Origin: Sphingobacterium composti
Lineage (GTDB): Bacteria > Bacteroidota > Bacteroidia > Sphingobacteriales > Sphingobacteriaceae
Direction: 5' to 3'
NCBI RefSeq assembly: GCF_009829075.1
Contig: NZ_WUQZ01000003.1
Location: forward strand, 1 to 64,000
Length of the DNA: 64,000 nucleotides
The notes under the pieces were generated by a model. It was given only the letters and a program-made list of their open reading frames with translations, was not told where the DNA came from and searched no databases. This document shows positions 62,399-64,000 of this stretch, piece after piece (position 1 is the stretch's first letter; every line of letters begins with the position of its first letter). A program made the translations under genes and the position numbers.

Positions 62399-62693
62399 TT
62401 AGTAAGTCGATTAATCCGTCGATTTTGTTTGTTTGTACTTGATTTACCAATTGGCCGTTTTTGAACGCAGCGAAAGTCGGTAAATTATTTACATTAGCTA
62501 ACTTTCTAGATTCAGGGAATTTCTCCGCATCTACGATTACGAAATTAATGTTTTCGTTTTCTGAAGCCAACTTCTTAAATTTTGGTTTCATAATGCGGCA
62601 GTTTCCACACCATGAAGCTGAATATTGTACCATTACAATCTCATTGCTCGATACAACGTCTTGTAATGTGTCATTTTCTAATTCTTGTAACAT
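62379..62693 (-). CDS. Thioredoxin-family protein
   Basis: The protein has 104 residues, one thioredoxin domain. The active site is SASWCGNCRIMKPKF, with Cys29 and Cys32 (CGNC, not the classic CGPC). The cis-Pro segment is NNLPTFAAFKNGQLV. A CGNC site usually changes redox potential relative to CGPC. It lies downstream of a 2-Cys peroxiredoxin and may be its electron donor (inference from order). It overlaps the 85-residue gene. Confidence 0.92.
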   Translation of the reverse strand: MLQELENDTLQDVVSSNEIVMVQYSASWCGNCRIMKPKFKKLASENENINFVIVDAEKFPESRKLANVNNLPTFAAFKNGQLVNQVQTNKIDGLIDLLNEVTSN

Positions 62694-62711
62694 AATAACT
62701 TTTTTTAAATA

Positions 62712-62731
62712 GAGGCGGAGAAATCCGCCTC
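62712..62731 (-). other. GC-rich hairpin between peroxiredoxin and thioredoxin genes
   Basis: GAGGCGGA and TCCGCCTC form a perfect 8-bp stem with a 4-base loop in otherwise AT-rich DNA. No T run follows on either strand, so it is not a classic terminator; it could be an mRNA stability or processing element that sets the ratio of the two products. Confidence 0.5.
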
Positions 62732-62749
62732 ATAATTATTACTAATTTC

Positions 62750-63382
62750 TTAGTTCATAGATAAATAAGAAGCTACGCCATCACGTGTTGCGTTCATTGC
62801 TTCTTTACCTTCTTCCCAGTTTGCTGGACAAACTTCACCATGTTTTTGAACATGTGTGTAAGCGTCTACCAAACGGATATATTCTTTAACGTTACGACCT
62901 AGAGGCATGTCATTTACTGATTCGTGGAATACTTTACCTGTCTCATCGATTAAGTAAGTAGCGCGGTAAGTAACAGCAGAACCTTCAGCGATGAAGCCGA
63001 ACTCAGGGTGTTCAACTTCTTTCACATCTAAAATACCTAAGATGCTAGATAAGTTGCGGTTTGTATCAGCGATGATAGGGTATTCTACACCTTCGATACC
63101 ACCGTTATCTTTTGGCGTGTTCAACCAAGCAAAGTGAACTTCATTTGAGTCACATGAAGCACCAATTACAATAGTATTACGTTTTTCGAATTCAGCTACT
63201 GCTTCTTGGAAAGCATGTAATTCTGTAGGGCAAACGAAAGTAAAGTCTTTCGGGTACCAGAATAATAAGATTTTTTTATTTTCTTTTTGTGCTTTTTCAA
63301 AAATGTTAAGTGAAATATAATCACCTAAATAATCAATAGCATCAACTGTAATGTTGGGGAAATTTTTACCTGTAAAACTCAT
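62750..63382 (-). CDS. 2-Cys peroxiredoxin (AhpC/TSA family)
   Basis: The protein has 210 residues. The peroxidatic site is FWYPKDFTFVCPTELHAF (Cys51), with the SCDSNEVHFAWLNTP segment, and the resolving Cys is in GEVCPANW (Cys185). It reduces hydrogen peroxide and organic peroxides and is recycled by thioredoxin or AhpF-like partners. The thioredoxin gene downstream is a plausible donor. It is the first gene of the operon, with its own promoter box. Confidence 0.95.
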   Translation of the reverse strand: MSFTGKNFPNITVDAIDYLGDYISLNIFEKAQKENKKILLFWYPKDFTFVCPTELHAFQEAVAEFEKRNTIVIGASCDSNEVHFAWLNTPKDNGGIEGVEYPIIADTNRNLSSILGILDVKEVEHPEFGFIAEGSAVTYRATYLIDETGKVFHESVNDMPLGRNVKEYIRLVDAYTHVQKHGEVCPANWEEGKEAMNATRDGVASYLSMN

Positions 63383-63407
63383 AATAGTATCTTCTTTTAA
63401 TGTGATG

Positions 63408-63415
63408 CAAAGGTA
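63408..63415 (-). promoter_or_regulatory. Promoter -7 box of the peroxiredoxin operon
   Basis: On the minus strand TACCTTTG fully matches TAnnTTTG, 25 bases before the ATG. I see no clear OxyR-type operator. Confidence 0.5.
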
Positions 63416-63570
63416 ATGAATATCAATATATGAATGTATAATTATTGCTTATGTGACATTGATATACTCTATATTTATTGTGGTTAAATATTGTTATGTT
63501 TTATAGGTTAATTTTGCATATAAATTGCATTAAATAAAGTGATTTTTATATTTTTGGTAAGCATTTGTAA

Positions 63571-63634
63571 TCGGTAATTCAGAATACACAATTTTTGGTA
63601 ATTATGAGTGCAGCATAATTGGCAATAATAAATA
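63571..63634 (+). repeat. Three imperfect direct repeats with 24-base spacing
   Basis: TCGGTAATTCAGAATA (63571), TTGGTAATTATGAGTG (63595) and TTGGCAATAATAAATA (63619) share 11-12 of 16 positions and begin exactly 24 bases apart. This fits repeated transposase-binding sites at an IS21-type end. The spacing equals a little over two helical turns. Confidence 0.55.
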
Positions 63635-63644
63635 CATAGTTCAT

Positions 63645-63669
63645 CTTTTGGAACATAGAGTTCCAAAAG
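63645..63669. repeat. Perfect 10-bp inverted repeat before the transposase gene
   Basis: CTTTTGGAAC (63645-63654) and GTTCCAAAAG (63660-63669) are separated by ATAGA. It lies 40 bases before the transposase ATG. No T run follows on the plus strand. It may limit outside transcription or translation into the transposase gene. Confidence 0.6.
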
Positions 63670-63708
63670 AAAAAACAAGCTTTGTCATAGCAATAAGACA
63701 ATGTAATT

Positions 63709-64000
63709 ATGAACTATTATTTAAATAAACTTATGACCTATCATGAGGTTCACAAAATGTATCGAGAAGGTAATTCGATACGCAAAATTTCAGAACATTT
63801 AGGACTGAATTGGCGCACGGTAAAAAAGCTCTTATCCAAAGACGACCGAAGTTACCAAAAAGAACTAGAACAGCCTATTTCTAAGAAAAAACTTCTTGAT
63901 CCCTTTCGAGATTTTGTACGGGAAAAATTGGAGCTCTACCATGATACTTCTGCCGCACAAATGTTTGATTGGCTTAAAGAACAACACCCTGACTTTCCCT
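63709..64000 (+). CDS. istA: IS21-family transposase IstA, N-terminal part (cut by window edge)
   Basis: The open frame begins at ATG 63709 (a second ATG at 63733 is possible) and runs off the window; 97 codons are visible. The helix-turn-helix is EVHKMYREGNSIRKISEHLG, then LNWRTVKKLLS, the typical IstA N-terminus. It continues DPFRDFVREKLELYHDTSAAQMFDWLKEQHPDFP, also IstA-like. The DDE domain and the helper ATPase IstB must lie beyond the window. Family call by eye is good. Confidence 0.82.
   Translation, partial: MNYYLNKLMTYHEVHKMYREGNSIRKISEHLGLNWRTVKKLLSKDDRSYQKELEQPISKKKLLDPFRDFVREKLELYHDTSAAQMFDWLKEQHPDFP

Larger units (their letters stand above)
63566..64000 (+). mobile_element. Left end of an IS21-like insertion sequence (partial)
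   Basis: The start of an IstA-type transposase is preceded by a set of imperfect direct repeats. IS21 elements commonly begin with TGT and carry several repeated transposase-binding sites at each end; a TGTAATCGG occurs at 63566. The exact left border is my guess, because the element runs beyond the window and its right end cannot be compared. Confidence 0.55.

Noticed and set aside
63571-63634. CRISPR array
   Set aside because: Only three imperfect 16-base motifs with 8-base gaps; no spacers and no cas genes. The position before istA fits IS21 binding sites.

Overview
The window comes from a member of the Bacteroidota, most likely family Sphingobacteriaceae (a Sphingobacterium- or Pedobacter-like organism). 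The evidence is AT-rich DNA with compact operons, SusC/SusD pairs, a PorP/SprF-type protein, a futalosine hydrolase, a BshC homologue, a DUF3078 protein, and repeated TAnnTTTG promoter boxes typical of the Bacteroidota sigma factor. Assignment below family level is inference.

Region 1 (1-316) is the end of an rRNA operon: the 3' end of 23S rRNA, 5S rRNA and a terminator. Region 2 (816-21069) is one 12-gene operon of about 20 kb, closed by a strong terminator. It contains two modules, each ordered SusC, SusD, FAS1-domain lipoprotein, further lipoprotein. These are followed by four lipoproteins: an alkaline-phosphatase-fold/LamG protein, an M60-like/discoidin protein, a second phosphatase-fold/LamG protein, and a FN3/discoidin-like protein. 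Ten of the twelve products carry a lipobox and the other two are SusC barrels. No glycosidase, lyase or regulator is present. By eye, all three enzyme-like folds have lost catalytic residues: the M60 motif reads HASGH instead of HExxH, and both phosphatase folds lack most metal ligands. I therefore propose a surface capture-and-import apparatus built from pseudoenzymes. This is the most unusual system in the window.

Region 3 (21332-29083) is metabolic: an enoyl-CoA hydratase/dienoyl-CoA reductase operon, a phosphohexomutase/NUDIX pair, a conserved protein of unknown function and BshC (bacillithiol synthesis). Region 4 (29247-34261) has two tandem guanidino-group-modifying enzymes (CtlX type) on the minus strand. 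They diverge from gcvP, whose leader holds a long hairpin and an 18-codon upstream ORF. Region 5 (34363-48600) holds a PorP/SprF protein, an RsmI-like methyltransferase, an esterase, Nif3- and zinc-ribbon proteins, a tricorn-type protease, a CPBP protease, DUF2007, CdsA, DUF2461, a calcineurin-like phosphoesterase, AnmK and GcvH. Region 6 (48609-57313) contains PdhB, MqnB, QueD, FolE, an O-methyltransferase and a cell-wall group (two glucosaminidases and an amidase).

Region 7 (57310-63382) is minus-strand. A PIG-L deacetylase, a 64-aa membrane protein, an overlooked 34-aa membrane protein and a sodium:solute symporter form one operon. A peroxiredoxin, a thioredoxin and an 85-aa protein form a second. 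The window ends inside the left end of an IS21-like element (about 63566 onward), with the transposase gene cut by the window edge.

Limits: everything was read by eye, without database searches. DUF names are from memory of the families, promoter and terminator calls are pattern matches, and the statements about lost catalytic residues rest on manual motif alignment.
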